Part shown: in pieces, positions 36,163 through 49,362 of the stretch
Position numbering within the stretch: position 1 is the stretch's first letter
Layout of the letters: each line of letters opens with the position of its first letter
Assembly: GCF_046630445.1 (NCBI RefSeq)
Contig: NC_092339.1
Location: 55,351,501-55,415,500, forward strand
Direction: 5' to 3'
Length of the DNA: 64,000 nt
Origin: Rutidosis leptorrhynchoides
Lineage: Eukaryota; Streptophyta; Magnoliopsida; Asterales; Asteraceae
The notes under the pieces: model-generated
Seen by the model: only the letters and a program-made list of their open reading frames with translations
Told to the model about the DNA's origin: nothing
Database searches by the model: none
Translations under genes and position numbers: made by a program

Positions 36163-36762
36163 CATAGCATGGTCAAAGACAGGACCTTGTGCCAGACCGA
36201 AAAAATTATAAGGGTGAGCTTTACTATTGCTCCTACAAAGGATAGTAATTGCGTCCGACACGTTATATACCATAATTAAAAGCATGTCAGGGGACATTGC
36301 CTTAACAGTTGCTTGTTCAACGCTTTCCTTTACAACCGGATGGTAGTTTATCGAAAGGTAATATTCGGAGCAAGTATACTAGACGTGTTGCTTTCGTAAT
36401 ACAAGGTTAGCAAGTGGGTGACACAAAACCGCAAGTTTTGAGCTAAAATTTTCAAATCTGAAACCCACCAAACCCACAAAAACAATTTGCAAACACCGGT
36501 GAAGGGTTATTCCGGAAAACTTATCTAGGGTAAAAGCTAGATTAAAATTTTCAAAAGATCAAATGTTTTCATAAAGATCCAATTTCCTTAAAGGATCTAA
36601 ATTTTTATAGTCATGTGGGACTGTAAACCATATCGTTACTACCATTGTTTATACAGCCGTAAAGAAATCACTGATGTACAAAGTGTGAAGAATAAAGAAG
36701 TGATTCTAGTATTTCAAGACTATATTGCTTGAGGACAAGCAACGCTCAAGTGTGGGAATATT
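36163..36762 (+). other. Athila-A 3' region, last part
   Basis: Athila-A resumes after the CATAG duplication and matches Athila-B 33672-34393. It has a deletion of about 100 bp (relative to B about 34135-34250). It ends AAGTGTGGGAATATT, the purine-rich tract before the LTR. Confidence 0.8.
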
Positions 36763-38499
36763 TGATAATGCTAAAAACGAACATATATTTCATAGCATTA
36801 TTCCTCAAGAAAGACAAACTTTTAGTTGCAATTGTCCTATTTACAAGTGATATTCGTTTAAATAATAAAAGGTGAAGACAAAAGGCAGATTCGACGAATT
36901 GAAGACGCAAACGACCAAAAAGCTCAAAAGTACAAAAGACAATCAAAGAGGTTCCAACTATTGATAAGAAACGTCTCGAAATTACAAGAGTACAAGATTC
37001 AAAACGCAAAGTACAAGATATTAAATTGTACGCAAGGACGTTCGAAAATCCGGGACCGGGACCGGGACCGGGACCAGAGTCAACTCTCAACGCTCGACGC
37101 AACGGACTAAAAATTACAAGTCAACTATGCACATGAATATAATATAATATATAATTAATTCTTAAAATTAATATATATTATAATATATTTAAAAATCGTC
37201 GGCAAACAAAGAGCCAAAGCTGGGTGAGCTGTAAAAACAAAATTCGTGACTCGTGGAGTTTGAAGGAAAAAAATGCCGCGAGTCGCGGAGCTCCCCTGGA
37301 CGAAAATTCCTATAAAAGCCAGCGCAGTTCGACGTAAAAAATATCATATATCCATCCTCTCTATATCTATACGTAAATATTTATATTTATATTTTAATTT
37401 TAATTTTAATCCTAATAATAAGGGTATGTTAGCGAATGTTGTAAGGGTGTAAGTCGAAATTCTGTCCGTGTAATGCTACGCTATTTTTAATCATTGTAAG
37501 TTATGTTCAACCTTTTTTAATTTAATATCTCGTAGCTAAGTTATTATTATGCTTATTTAAAACGAAGTAATCATGATGTTGGGCTAATTACTAAAATTGG
37601 GTAATTGGGCTTTGTACCGTAATTGGGGTTTGGACAAAAGAACGACACTTGTGGAAATTAGACTATGGGCTATTAATGGGCTTTATATTTGTTTAACTAA
37701 ATGATAGTTTGTTAATTTTAATATAAAGATTTACAATTGGACGTCCCTATAAATAACCATATACACTCAATCGGACACGATGGGCGGGATATTTATATGT
37801 ACGAATAATCGTTCATTTAACCAGACACGGGAATGGATTAATAGCCACTAGAATTATTAAAACAGGGGTGAAATTATGTACAAGGACACTTGGCATAATT
37901 GTTAACAAAGTATTAAAACCTTGGGTTACACGCAGTCGATAACCTGGTGTAATTATTAAACAAAGTATTAAAATCTTGTTACAGTTTAAGTCCCCAATTA
38001 GTTGGAATATTTAACTTCGGGTATAAGGATAATTTGACGAGGATACTCGCACTTTATATTTATGACTAATGGACTGTTATGGACAAAAACCAGACGGACA
38101 TATTAAATAATCCAGGACAAAGGACAATTAACCCATGGGCATAAAACTAAAATCAACACGTCAAACATCATGATTACGGAAGTTTAAATAAGCATAATTA
38201 TTTTATTTCATATTTAATTTCCTTTATTTTATATTTAATTGCACTTCTAATTATCGGACTTTTATTTATTGTTATTGTATTTAATTGCACTTTTAATTAT
38301 CGTACTTTTTAATTATCGCAATTTTATTTTATCGCACTTTTATTTATCGCAATTTCATTATTGTTATTTACTTTATGCTTTAAATTAAGTTATATTTATT
38401 TTTATTATTTTACATCAGGTTTTAACTGCGACTAAAGTTTTTAAAATCGACAAACCGGTCATTAAACGGTAAAAACCCCCCTTTATAATAATAATATTA

Positions 38500-38580
<81 letters not shown>

Positions 38581-38823
38581 TTTTATAAAATAAAACTAAT
38601 ATAGCGTTAAGCTTTGTTTAAAGATTTTTTCCCCTGTGGAACGAACCGGACTTACTAAAAACTACACTACTGTACGATTAGGTACACTGCCTATAAGTGT
38701 TGTAGCAAGGTTTAAGTATATCTATTCAATAAATAAATAAATATCTTGTGTAAAATTGTATCGTATTTAATAGTATTTCCTAGTAAAATTTAAGCTATTT
38801 TATATACACCTCGCATAACATCA
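36763..38823 (+). repeat. Athila-A LTR (shared by two partial elements)
   Basis: It begins TGATAATGCT and ends GCATAACATCA, 2061 bp. It is alignable to the Athila-B LTR at its ends but diverged between. It contains a (CCGGGA)n expansion at 37050-37075, the paired near-palindromes at about 37245-37290, a TATAAAA box at 37311-37317 and an AT microsatellite at 38502-38576. It has 3'-end element sequence on its left and a PBS with leader on its right. Confidence 0.85.
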
Positions 38824-38831
38824 AATATTTT

Positions 38832-38849
38832 TGGCGCCGCTGCCGGGGA
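38832..38849 (+). promoter_or_regulatory. Primer-binding site after the Athila-A LTR
   Basis: TGGCGCCGCTGCCGGGGA is identical to that of Athila-B. It shows the LTR also acts as, or was, a 5' LTR. Confidence 0.85.
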
Positions 38850-40340
38850 ACATCTAGCTTAAAAGCCGGAAGCGCAACGCTAATATATAAAAAAAAAATT
38901 TATTTTTAGTTTACTAATATAAAAAAATACGCTTTTGTAAAAATACGTTTTAAATATTCAAAAATATAAAAAGAAAAACAAAAATATAAATATTTTTAAG
39001 AGTTTGTTAAATATTTAAGTTTTATAAAGTTTCTTTATTTTTATTTTATAAAAAATATAAGTTTTATTTAAATATTTTGTGTTTATTTAAAATATAAAAA
39101 AATTTTAAATAACCGAAAAAAATATAAATATATATAAATCTATTTTTTTTAGATTGTTATAAAGTATTTTATTTCTATCTTAGTTTTTAAAGATAAGTTT
39201 TATTTAAATTATATAAATACTTTAATTAAATTAAAAACAGAAAAATAAAAAAAATATATATATATAAAAATATAAATAAAAAACAGAAACCGAACGATTT
39301 TAGCCTGGTACACGTTTGAAAATACAAACCCCGCGACTTGCGGGGGTTTTTAACTGAAAACACCGTGACTCGCGGAGCCGTCTAACACGGGTTACACAGA
39401 ACCCTAATCCTGCATTTATTACGGGTTTTTATTATTATTATTTAAATTAATCCCTAATTAGGGTATTTTTATTATATAATTTAGTTTTTATTTTTATTTT
39501 GTATTTTTAGTTAAATTAGTGTAATTAGTTTATAAAATTAATAGTTTTATAAAATAAATAATATAAAAATAATATTTTTATAAAAATTGTACTTTTTACA
39601 ACTTTTAGTATATTTTTATATTTTGTCCCTTTTTATTTGTTTTAGCATAATATTTGTATTTTTCGCTCATTTTTAGTTTTAAAACATAGTTTTTGCCATA
39701 GTTATTTTTATTTCTAGATTTTTAGGCTTTGCCGTAAAACCCCTTAAGTGCTTTTTCTTTAGACTAAGATTTAGGTGCTTTAGAATTTTGCGACGCCTTT
39801 TTAAGTTTTAGTTCCATTTTAAGATATTGCCATTTGGGATATAGTTTTACTTGTAAGCTTTAAAATTTTTATAAGCAACTTTTAATTTTTAGTTTTTAGT
39901 GCCTTTTTAAGTTTCAACGCGCTACTTTCTTATTTTTATTTTTCGACGCCTTTTACCTATGTATCAATTATCACTCCAATTAGTAATCTCAATTTGCGAT
40001 TATAATTTTAAGTTAGTGATAGTAATAAGGTTGGGTTAGTCGAGTGTTTTTAAGTTCTATAAGTCATTTTTTTTTTATTATTTCTTATTTTTCGACGCCT
40101 TTTATTTTTCAACCCTTTTCTTTTTCGACGCGCTCTTTTTCTTTCTTATTTCTCGCTATTCTAGTTTTTAGGACTTAGAATTTTTTCTACTTCTTATCTA
40201 AATTTCTTAAAATTACGAAAATTTATTTTAAGTGGTTAAATTGATAGACATCAAAATTTTCTGGTTCGTAGTAATAGTTGGATTTGTACGTGGACCGGGT
40301 TATTGGAGCCAAACAGTCCTCAATTATATTTATAAGGTTT
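38850..40340 (+). other. truncated Athila 5' leader
   Basis: AT-rich leader with one pair of near-palindromes of the CCGCGACTCGCGG family (about 39330-39380). Its end at 40230-40339 matches Athila-B 29070-29173 and then stops abruptly after CTCAATTATATT. Gag is absent. Unrelated sequence follows. Confidence 0.75.
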
Positions 40341-41289
40341 TGATTTAAAACCAACATTGCATTTTCCTAAAATAATTGTCATTATTCAGTTTGTTGTCAT
40401 CTAAATATCCATAAAATGCTACCTAACATATAACATATAACATTACATATTTAAATTATTAGTACTCCATTTGATATACAAACTCACACGTCAAATAAGC
40501 CCAAACTATGGTCGAACTAAATTCTTTTACACAACCTATTATCTGGGCCCAATAAGCAACAAGCCCAACACAACATTGCACTAATCGCAAATATCTTGTC
40601 TTAGAAAAGCGTTACAAATTAATTACCCTATTTTCAGAAAATAGGATACCTCCTTTTAAAATAGGCCTGTTTTGTCTTAAAATAAAATCCGATCTTTGAA
40701 ATTTAAAAAAATCAACTAACATTTATATACCATACCATAGTTATATTATAATTCAATTAAACGGTTAGGTAGCCAAAAATAACTAATAAATCAAGTCAAC
40801 TAACATTTATATCAAATATAATTATGAAAATTAACTAATCAAAATTCAATGAAAAAGTTGACTAACCAAAAATAACTCATTTATCCATTTTGAAAAAATT
40901 ACTACTATTAATAGGATAATTATTAGCATTAAAAAGTGTGATTTGATTTGATTATGGAAGATTATAAAACACATTTTAAAATTTTATTATGAAATTATAA
41001 ACATTTATCAATAACATAATGCTTTAAATGCTTTATAAATATTAAAAAGAAAATACAAAAAAACATTCTAATAAAAATAAATATTTCTGTTAGAAAGATT
41101 TTTGAAAATATTTATTAATAATTATGATTAGTATTTGGTCATTCAAATTTATTTTATTACCTAAAACAATATTACACTTAATTGATTACAAAATTAGAAT
41201 CAATCTATTTATAAATAAATTCAAACACACGTTTTCATCCATCACTTACATTCTTTTTCTCTTTAAAAAAATAACTACTCTACATCAGA
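40341..41289. other. intergenic sequence upstream of the bZIP relic
   Basis: AT-rich single-copy-looking DNA with no coding frame. A small hairpin CCTATTTTC-AG-AAAATAGG lies at about 40629. The region could contain the old promoter of the pseudogene, but no element is convincing. Confidence 0.5.
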
Positions 41290-43300
<2,011 letters not shown>

Positions 43301-43987
43301 CACAACAGAATACTCTAATATCTATAAATAATTGGACAACAACATATACAAGTTGTCTTACCAAATATTTTATTTATATCTGGAAGTCTAATTTTTGTTT
43401 ATTTAAATGTTTGCCAACTTACTTTTTCATATATTGTTTGTTAAACGACATATTTAATCTGCAACTCAAAAAATACATCATTGGATTTCATTTTAACATA
43501 AAATCATTTAAAGTTTCTTTCAATTAAAAAAATTATTGACCGAAACTCGCGAATCCGCGGGTCTTAAGCTAGTTTGGGAAAATAAGAGAATGGGATTTGG
43601 GAAAATAAGAAGAGGGAATTCAAAAATTTTAGAAAATAAGAGGAGGGAATTTAAAATTTGGGATTTTGTTAAACTTTTAATTAACACTTTTTATATATTT
43701 TTTTTCTAAGTTAAAATTTTCTAATAAATTTTATTAGATTAAATTATGAACGTAATAAGAGCTAAAGTAATTTACCTTAAATATATACGTGACGGTTTAA
43801 GTGAAAATTTTGTTAAATATAATTTTTATTTTTCATCCGGTATCTAAAAGGCCGATTACTACTTCATAAAGACTAAGACTGGTTTTATTTGAACTTTTAA
43901 TGCCAAGTAATGTTAATTTAATTTTATTGTAACATGCATTAAGTTCGTTCGATAAGCCTTAAGCTCATCCTCATCATTAAGATGACC
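43301..43987. other. intergenic sequence with GGGAAAATAAGAG repeats
   Basis: No gene is supported. Three loose copies of GGGAAAATAAGA(G)AGGGAATT occur at about 43576-43670. The frame at 43273-43527 overlaps the last bZIP exon in another phase. Confidence 0.5.
43545..43573 (+). mobile_element. possible Helitron 3' terminus
   Basis: A 7-bp stem (ACTCGCG, loop AATC, CGCGGGT, one G-T pair) is followed six bases later by CTAGT and then T. A short GC-rich hairpin just before a CTRRT end inserted ahead of T is the Helitron 3' signature. No 5' TC end was identified, so this is tentative. Confidence 0.3.
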
Positions 43988-44580
43988 TTAAACCGTAAAC
44001 CCTAAACCTTAAATCATAAACTCTAAACCTTAAATCCTAAACCATAAACCCCAAATCATAAACCCTAAACCATAAACTATATACCATAAACCCTAAACCC
44101 TAAACCATAAACCATATACCATAAGCCCTAAACCATAAACCCTAAACCCTAAACCCTAAACCCTAAACCCTAAACCCTAAACCTCAAACCATAAACCCAA
44201 AACACTAAACCCTAAACCCTATACCATAAACTCTAAACCCTAAACCATAGACCCCTAGCCCTAAACCCCAAACCATAAACCGTAACCCCTAAACCTCAAA
44301 TCATAAACCCTAAACACTAAACCCTAAACCCTATATCATAAACCCTAAACCCTAAACCATTAACCATATACCCTAAACCATATACCCTAAACTCTAAACC
44401 TCAAACCCCAAACCCTAAACCCTAAACCATAAACCCTAAACGTTATACCCTAAACTTCAAACCATAAACCATAAACCTATACCATAAACCCGAAACCCTA
44501 AGACATAAACAATGTACCCTAAAACATATACCCTAAACTCTAAACCATAAGTCCTAAACCCTAAATCATAAACCCTGAAC
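43988..44580. repeat. interstitial telomeric repeat, block 1
   Basis: About 590 bp of degenerate CCCTAAA, the plant telomere repeat with the C-rich strand on plus. Variants such as CCATAAA and CTCTAAA are common. Short perfect runs occur, for example near 44133-44182. Degeneration shows this is an old internal array and not a chromosome end. Confidence 0.93.
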
Positions 44581-44799
44581 TCCCGATAAGCTAGCCAAAA
44601 TCCAAGGAAGTTGTTTAAATCTATCATCATATGTTGCCTCTTCAATCACTTTACTTATAAATTCATGGGTTAACGGGGGTTGATCACCCTGGTTAAATTG
44701 ACCATGGCTTATACGTCGTAGAGTAGCCTGGAGTATACAAGTTGCCGAACCTAGAATATTGTAACCAAGTTCAACATATTCATAAATTGGAGGGTTGGT
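44581..44799 (-). other. non-telomeric segment with an unrecognised 73-codon open frame
   Basis: The minus strand is open from after a TAA (44800-44802) to the edge of repeat block 1. The composition looks protein-like (for example PPIYEYVELGYNILG and DDRFKQLPWILASL). There is no ATG at the start and I recognise no family. It may be an exon fragment of a host gene caught within the telomeric array. Confidence 0.35.
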
Positions 44800-44810
44800 T
44801 TACCGTTTAC

Positions 44811-45079
44811 ACGTTAAACCCTACACATTAGACTATAAGCCATCAACACTAAACCTTAAACCCCAGACCATAAACCTTAAACCCTAAACCATAAACCCCA
44901 AACTATAAACCCTAAACCCTAAACCATAAACCCTAAACCCTATACCCTAAACTCAAAACCCTAAACTCTAAACCCTATACCATAAACCCTAAACCATAAA
45001 CCTTAAACCCTAAACCATAAACCCTAAACCCTAAACCCTAAACACTAAACCCTATACCATAAACCCTAAACCGTTAACC
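44811..45079. repeat. interstitial telomeric repeat, block 2
   Basis: Same degenerate CCCTAAA array and orientation as block 1. It ends where the LTR of element G begins (45080), so G is inserted in or at the edge of the array. Confidence 0.92.
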
Positions 45080-47369
45080 TGTAACATCCCGCCTTTTTCT
45101 GTTTACTTTCCGTTTAACTATTTTAAAGTCCGTTATATAATTATAACACCTTCCGTTAATACGCGTTTCTAAATTATCTCATTTAGGTAATTCACGCACC
45201 CGCAACCGAACTCGAGGGACTAGTTTCGCCAATTGATCAAAGGTGTGACTAGATGGACTAGTCAACACCCACCACCTCTTTTCATTTCCCATTTCATTTT
45301 CCTTTTCTTTAATACTTTCACTAAATTCTCTCAAACACCAATCCAAACATTCATCATCTAAATCAAATCGAGCAAGCACCAATCCAAACAAATTACATAT
45401 TCGGAATCCTTGCATCTTCCTCTTCAAATCCATACCGATTACTTCTCATTTGGGTAACTTTCTAAAATCACTAGATTTTGTGTTTTTGATGATTTTTACT
45501 TGTAAAAGTGTTAATTAGTGTCTATGGCTCAAGTCTAACAAGAATATGTGATTTATATGCTCGATCTAGTTAGTTTAAGTAATTATCATGAACTTGAAAG
45601 TTTGGTGTGTTTGATCTTGAATTTGGTTGCTTAAATGTTGTTAGATGTTATAAATGCATGTATTAATTACGTTACTAGCATCACTAGCTTCAATTTGAGG
45701 TGTAGGTTGACTTAGAAGGACTCCATAAACTTAATTGCAAAAATTGTGATTTTGGGTTAGGGTTTGATAGGAGTAAAATGGATTTTTGATGCACCAAATG
45801 CTATGCAATATTGTTTGTAAGTGTTTAGTTATATTGTATGCGTAATTACCTACGAAACGGCGTATTATATATGTGCATTTAATTCCTAAATCATCAAAGT
45901 GCATTTATGAAATTGAAGCATTAATGATGAGCATTTATTTGATCATTTAATTTGGAAACTCGATATTTGTAAATGATGTTTTTGATTGATGAAACATGTT
46001 TAGTTATGTTCCTCGTCAAATTTCCTTTCCAATGATATAAGATACGTGTCGTAAGAGTTTACGGTTTGTGTTTTGTGTTTAAATGAAGTTTGGATTTGGA
46101 CTTGGACAATTGAAACTGACCAGGCACCAGACCACGTTAAGTGTCGCGACGCGGCCCTCCTTGGTTGCGGCGGGGCATTTGCCGTGTTTGGGTTCTGACC
46201 TACATGGTCAAAATTCGAAAAATGTTTGCTATGCTATGCACCTCTGATTCACATGTAACTTGTTCTAACATGCTTATATATGAATAAAAACCTCAGAAAA
46301 ATAGTTCGGGACCCGACCCGAATGTGTTGACTTTGACCCGACCAAAGTTGCCTTTTAATCAAACTTAACCAAATACTTATGCAATCATTCTAACATGCTT
46401 TTATACCTGTACCTTGCATGAAACTTGATAATTTGATTCACATGCTATAATGATCGAGTCGTAACGAGCCATAAGACTAATTGAACACTTTGACCTATCG
46501 TGTTTACCGTTATTGATACGACCTATTTGTTTAGGTCAAGACTAGCATTGATCTTTGCACACGTTTACTTGTTGAAGTACTCTATTACTCGTACACTCAA
46601 TGTGAGATCATAGTCCCACTTTTACTCTTTTTGAACTTACATTTGGGATGAGAAAACATAAACGTTTCTTTTTACTAAGTGAACACAAGTACAGGAAAAC
46701 AAACATTCTACATACGAGTTTAGAACAAAATCCTCAATTCGATTATCATTAGTTACACTTGCCGGGTGTAAGTGAGAACTTATGTTGTATGGATCCATAT
46801 GGGTTTGACAAACCCTCATTCAGACGGTTCGCTACCGTTTACGAATGAAATATATTTTCGAGAAACAGTGTATGTTCTAACACTATTGTGATGGGGTTCT
46901 ATGGAAGGAATGTTAAGCATTGATAATTGGGTACTCGTGAATATTAACTTTTGGAATGTATTACTATTATATCAATGTTACAAATCTTGTGGTTCACTTG
47001 TACTTACTTACTTAAACCTATGATTTCACCAACGTTTTCGTTGACAGATTTCTATGTTTTTCTCAGGTCCTTGAACGTTTTGTGATGCATGCTTCCGCTC
47101 ATTACTTTTGATACTTGCTTGGATGTCGAGTATTCATGCATACGTGGAGCGTCTTTTTGCTACTTTTAAATTGTGTCGCATATGTTTCAATTGTACTTTA
47201 AACTTTGTAACGTAACTAGTTGTCGAACTACTTTGTAAACCTTGAAACATATTTACTTTTGAAATGAATGCGACATACTTATGGTCGAACATTGTTTTAA
47301 AGACTTATGACCACGTAACGGGACCTAAGTAGACGGCGCCGTCAATGACGATTTTGTCGGGTCACTATA
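45080..47369 (+). repeat. Element G 5' LTR (Ty3/gypsy)
   Basis: It begins TGTAACATCCCGCC, a typical gypsy LTR start, and ends near GGGTCACTATA, two bases before a tRNA-Met-type primer site. It is about 2290 bp. It has the conserved hairpin CAACG-TTTT-CGTTG at 47030-47043, followed by TTCTCAGG and GCTTCCGC as in C and E. A GC-rich stretch lies at about 46135-46190. Small frames inside (45179-45433 and 46637-46819) are not supported. Confidence 0.8.
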
Positions 47370-47371
47370 GA

Positions 47372-47387
47372 TGGTATCAGAGCGTTG
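47372..47387 (+). promoter_or_regulatory. Primer-binding site of element G
   Basis: TGGTATCAGAGCGTTG matches the initiator tRNA-Met type. Confidence 0.85.
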
Positions 47388-47792
47388 GTTGTAGGGATTT
47401 AGAGTTCATTGGTGTCAACCCCGAGTCATAGGGTACATTAGTGAGTCTAGACTACAACCGCATATAGACTTGAAGTAGGAATTACTTGGCTACTTGTGCA
47501 TTTATACTCGAACGTTTCTACTCATATCTACTCTTATTTCATCTTAATCTCATGATGTTTAATTTGATTGACGCGTCACCTTGACTTAGTGAAATAATGT
47601 CGAATGCACATATGAATTAGGGTAATATAATTTCCGGAATTATATTACGGTGACTCATATGAACGTTCCGACATTATGACACAAAGAATTTAAGGCGAGT
47701 CAAGGAAAATTTTTCTCTCTATCCTAATTCCATATCATGATTAGTATTATTGAAAATACTAATCAACGGTATTCTTGTGTCCTGAAGGAACA
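47388..47792 (+). other. Element G leader
   Basis: Non-coding sequence between the PBS and gag. It contains an inverted repeat around ATTATATTACGG / GGTAATATAAT (about 47623-47655). Confidence 0.6.
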
Positions 47793-48138
47793 ATGCCTCC
47801 TCACCGTGTGCCACGCCATGAGACTCCCGAACAAGCCCTTCAATGGATGATAGCCACCGCTGTGGATGCGGCCATGGCCGGTCACTCCTCCAAAAACAAC
47901 AATAACAACAACCACAACAACAACAATCAAGGGGCTGGTAACTCAAGCGAAGGGTGCTCCTACAAAGCCTTCATGGGGTGCAAACCTCATACTTTTGATG
48001 GGACCAGGGGACCGGTTACTCTTACTCGATGGTTCGAACAAACGGAGGCCGTCTTTAGCATAAGCGGTTGTCGGGACCAAGATAAGGTCAAATACTCCAC
48101 TCACACTTTTGCCGATGTCACCCTCACATGGTGGAACA
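47793..48138 (+). pseudogene. Element G gag, 5' part cut by element E
   Basis: It starts at ATG 47793 and encodes a Ty3/gypsy gag N-terminus: a polar start, an Asn-rich run (about residues 34-50), then CSYKAFMGCKPHTFDGTRG and LTRWFEQTEAVFSISGC, with TLTWWN at the break. This is the chromovirus-like gag pattern. Element E begins at 48139, immediately after the WWN codons, and supplies the apparent stop. The rest of gag is not found in the window. Confidence 0.85.
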
Positions 48139-49150
48139 TGAAATGACCCGTCCTAATCCATCTGGATGAAATCTTCAACAGTTGGTCCCATTGTGAGGTT
48201 CTGACCTCTATATGCCATGAACGACTCCATGTAATATGAGTAAATGCACAGCGGAAGATTTCTTTCATACCTGAGAATAAACATGCTTTAAAGTGTCAAT
48301 CAAAAGGTTGGTGAGTTCATAGGTTTATCTTAAAACAATAAATTCATCATTTTGATAGACCACAAAATTTAAATACTGCATGGTACAAATGGGCCCGAAT
48401 CCTATACCCACCTATAATGTACATGCTATATCTTTTAAATACAGTACATCTTTCTCGTGTACGAAACCATTTTCATAAATCATAGTAACCGTACACATAT
48501 CTTGTGCACAAAAATAACATACACATAACCTGTGTATAAAATCATTCTCTCGATATATAACATTCACATCAACTGGTGGCAATTATCATGTCCACATAAT
48601 TCAATGGTGGCAATTATCATGTCCACATAATTCAATGGTGGCAATTATCATGTCTACATAATTCAATAATAATCCGCAGAACTTCTGTCTGCATAAAAAT
48701 TCATTCGAGGAATGTTTTGCTTGTGTCTATCTCGTCAAACACTTATAAAAGAATTTCATGTATTCGCAGTTCAAAATATATTTCAAAAGCATTTAATAAA
48801 GCAGTTGTAAAAAAACAGCGCATGTATTCTCAGTCCCAAAAATGTAAAGAGTAAAAGGGAGCAAATGAACTCACCATACTGTATTTTATAGTAAAAATAC
48901 ATATGACGACATTAAACAAGTGTAGGGTTGGCCTCGGATTCACGAACCTATATCATTTGTATATATTAACATATATAATTAACATGTAATAATAATTAAA
49001 CCCATTTGTATATATTAATTTATATATTACTTATTTAAAATAGTAATGTAATATTTATATAGTTATTATATATGTATTTGATATATTTTTATATAAATAA
49101 CTTATGGTTTGTTAAAATAATGAATTTACTAATACTAAAATAGTGTTAAT

Positions 49151-49184
<34 letters not shown>

Positions 49185-49214
49185 GTAATAATAATAATAA
49201 TAGTAATAATAATA

Positions 49215-49250
<36 letters not shown>

Positions 49251-49298
49251 TTAATTATAATGATAATAATTTTTAATAACAATATTAATACTTATCAT

Positions 49299-49362
<64 letters not shown>

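Larger units (their letters stand above)
1..40340 (+). mobile_element. Athila-A: Ty3/gypsy Athila element, host of the nested insertions
   Basis: This is the outermost element of the nest, read on the plus strand and entering from before the window. Its surviving pieces are 1-5582, 18523-19501 and 36163-40340. The gaps are element C (5583-18522) and Athila-B (19502-36162). Joining the pieces gives integrase, a small ORF, the two-exon ATHILA ORF, a long 3' region and an LTR at 36763-38823. Continuity is supported because the uninterrupted Athila-B carries the same 3' region in one piece (32410-34393). After the LTR, a PBS and a second 5' leader follow and break off near 40340. The LTR therefore serves as 3' LTR for the left part and 5' LTR for the right part. 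The 5' half lies outside the window. Confidence 0.85.

Noticed and set aside
36746..37102. 118-codon minus frame with a Gly-Pro repeat
   Set aside because: The repeat is the (CCGGGA)n expansion inside the Athila-A LTR.
44457..44645. 62-codon minus frame with repeated YVLGFRVYGL
   Set aside because: Most of it is translated telomeric repeat.
43988..45079. A chromosome end
   Set aside because: The repeats are degenerate and retroelement sequence continues for 19 kb on one side and 44 kb on the other.
47372..47387. Possible tRNA-Met gene
   Set aside because: Only the primer-binding match to the tRNA 3' end is present, adjacent to an LTR. No cloverleaf follows.
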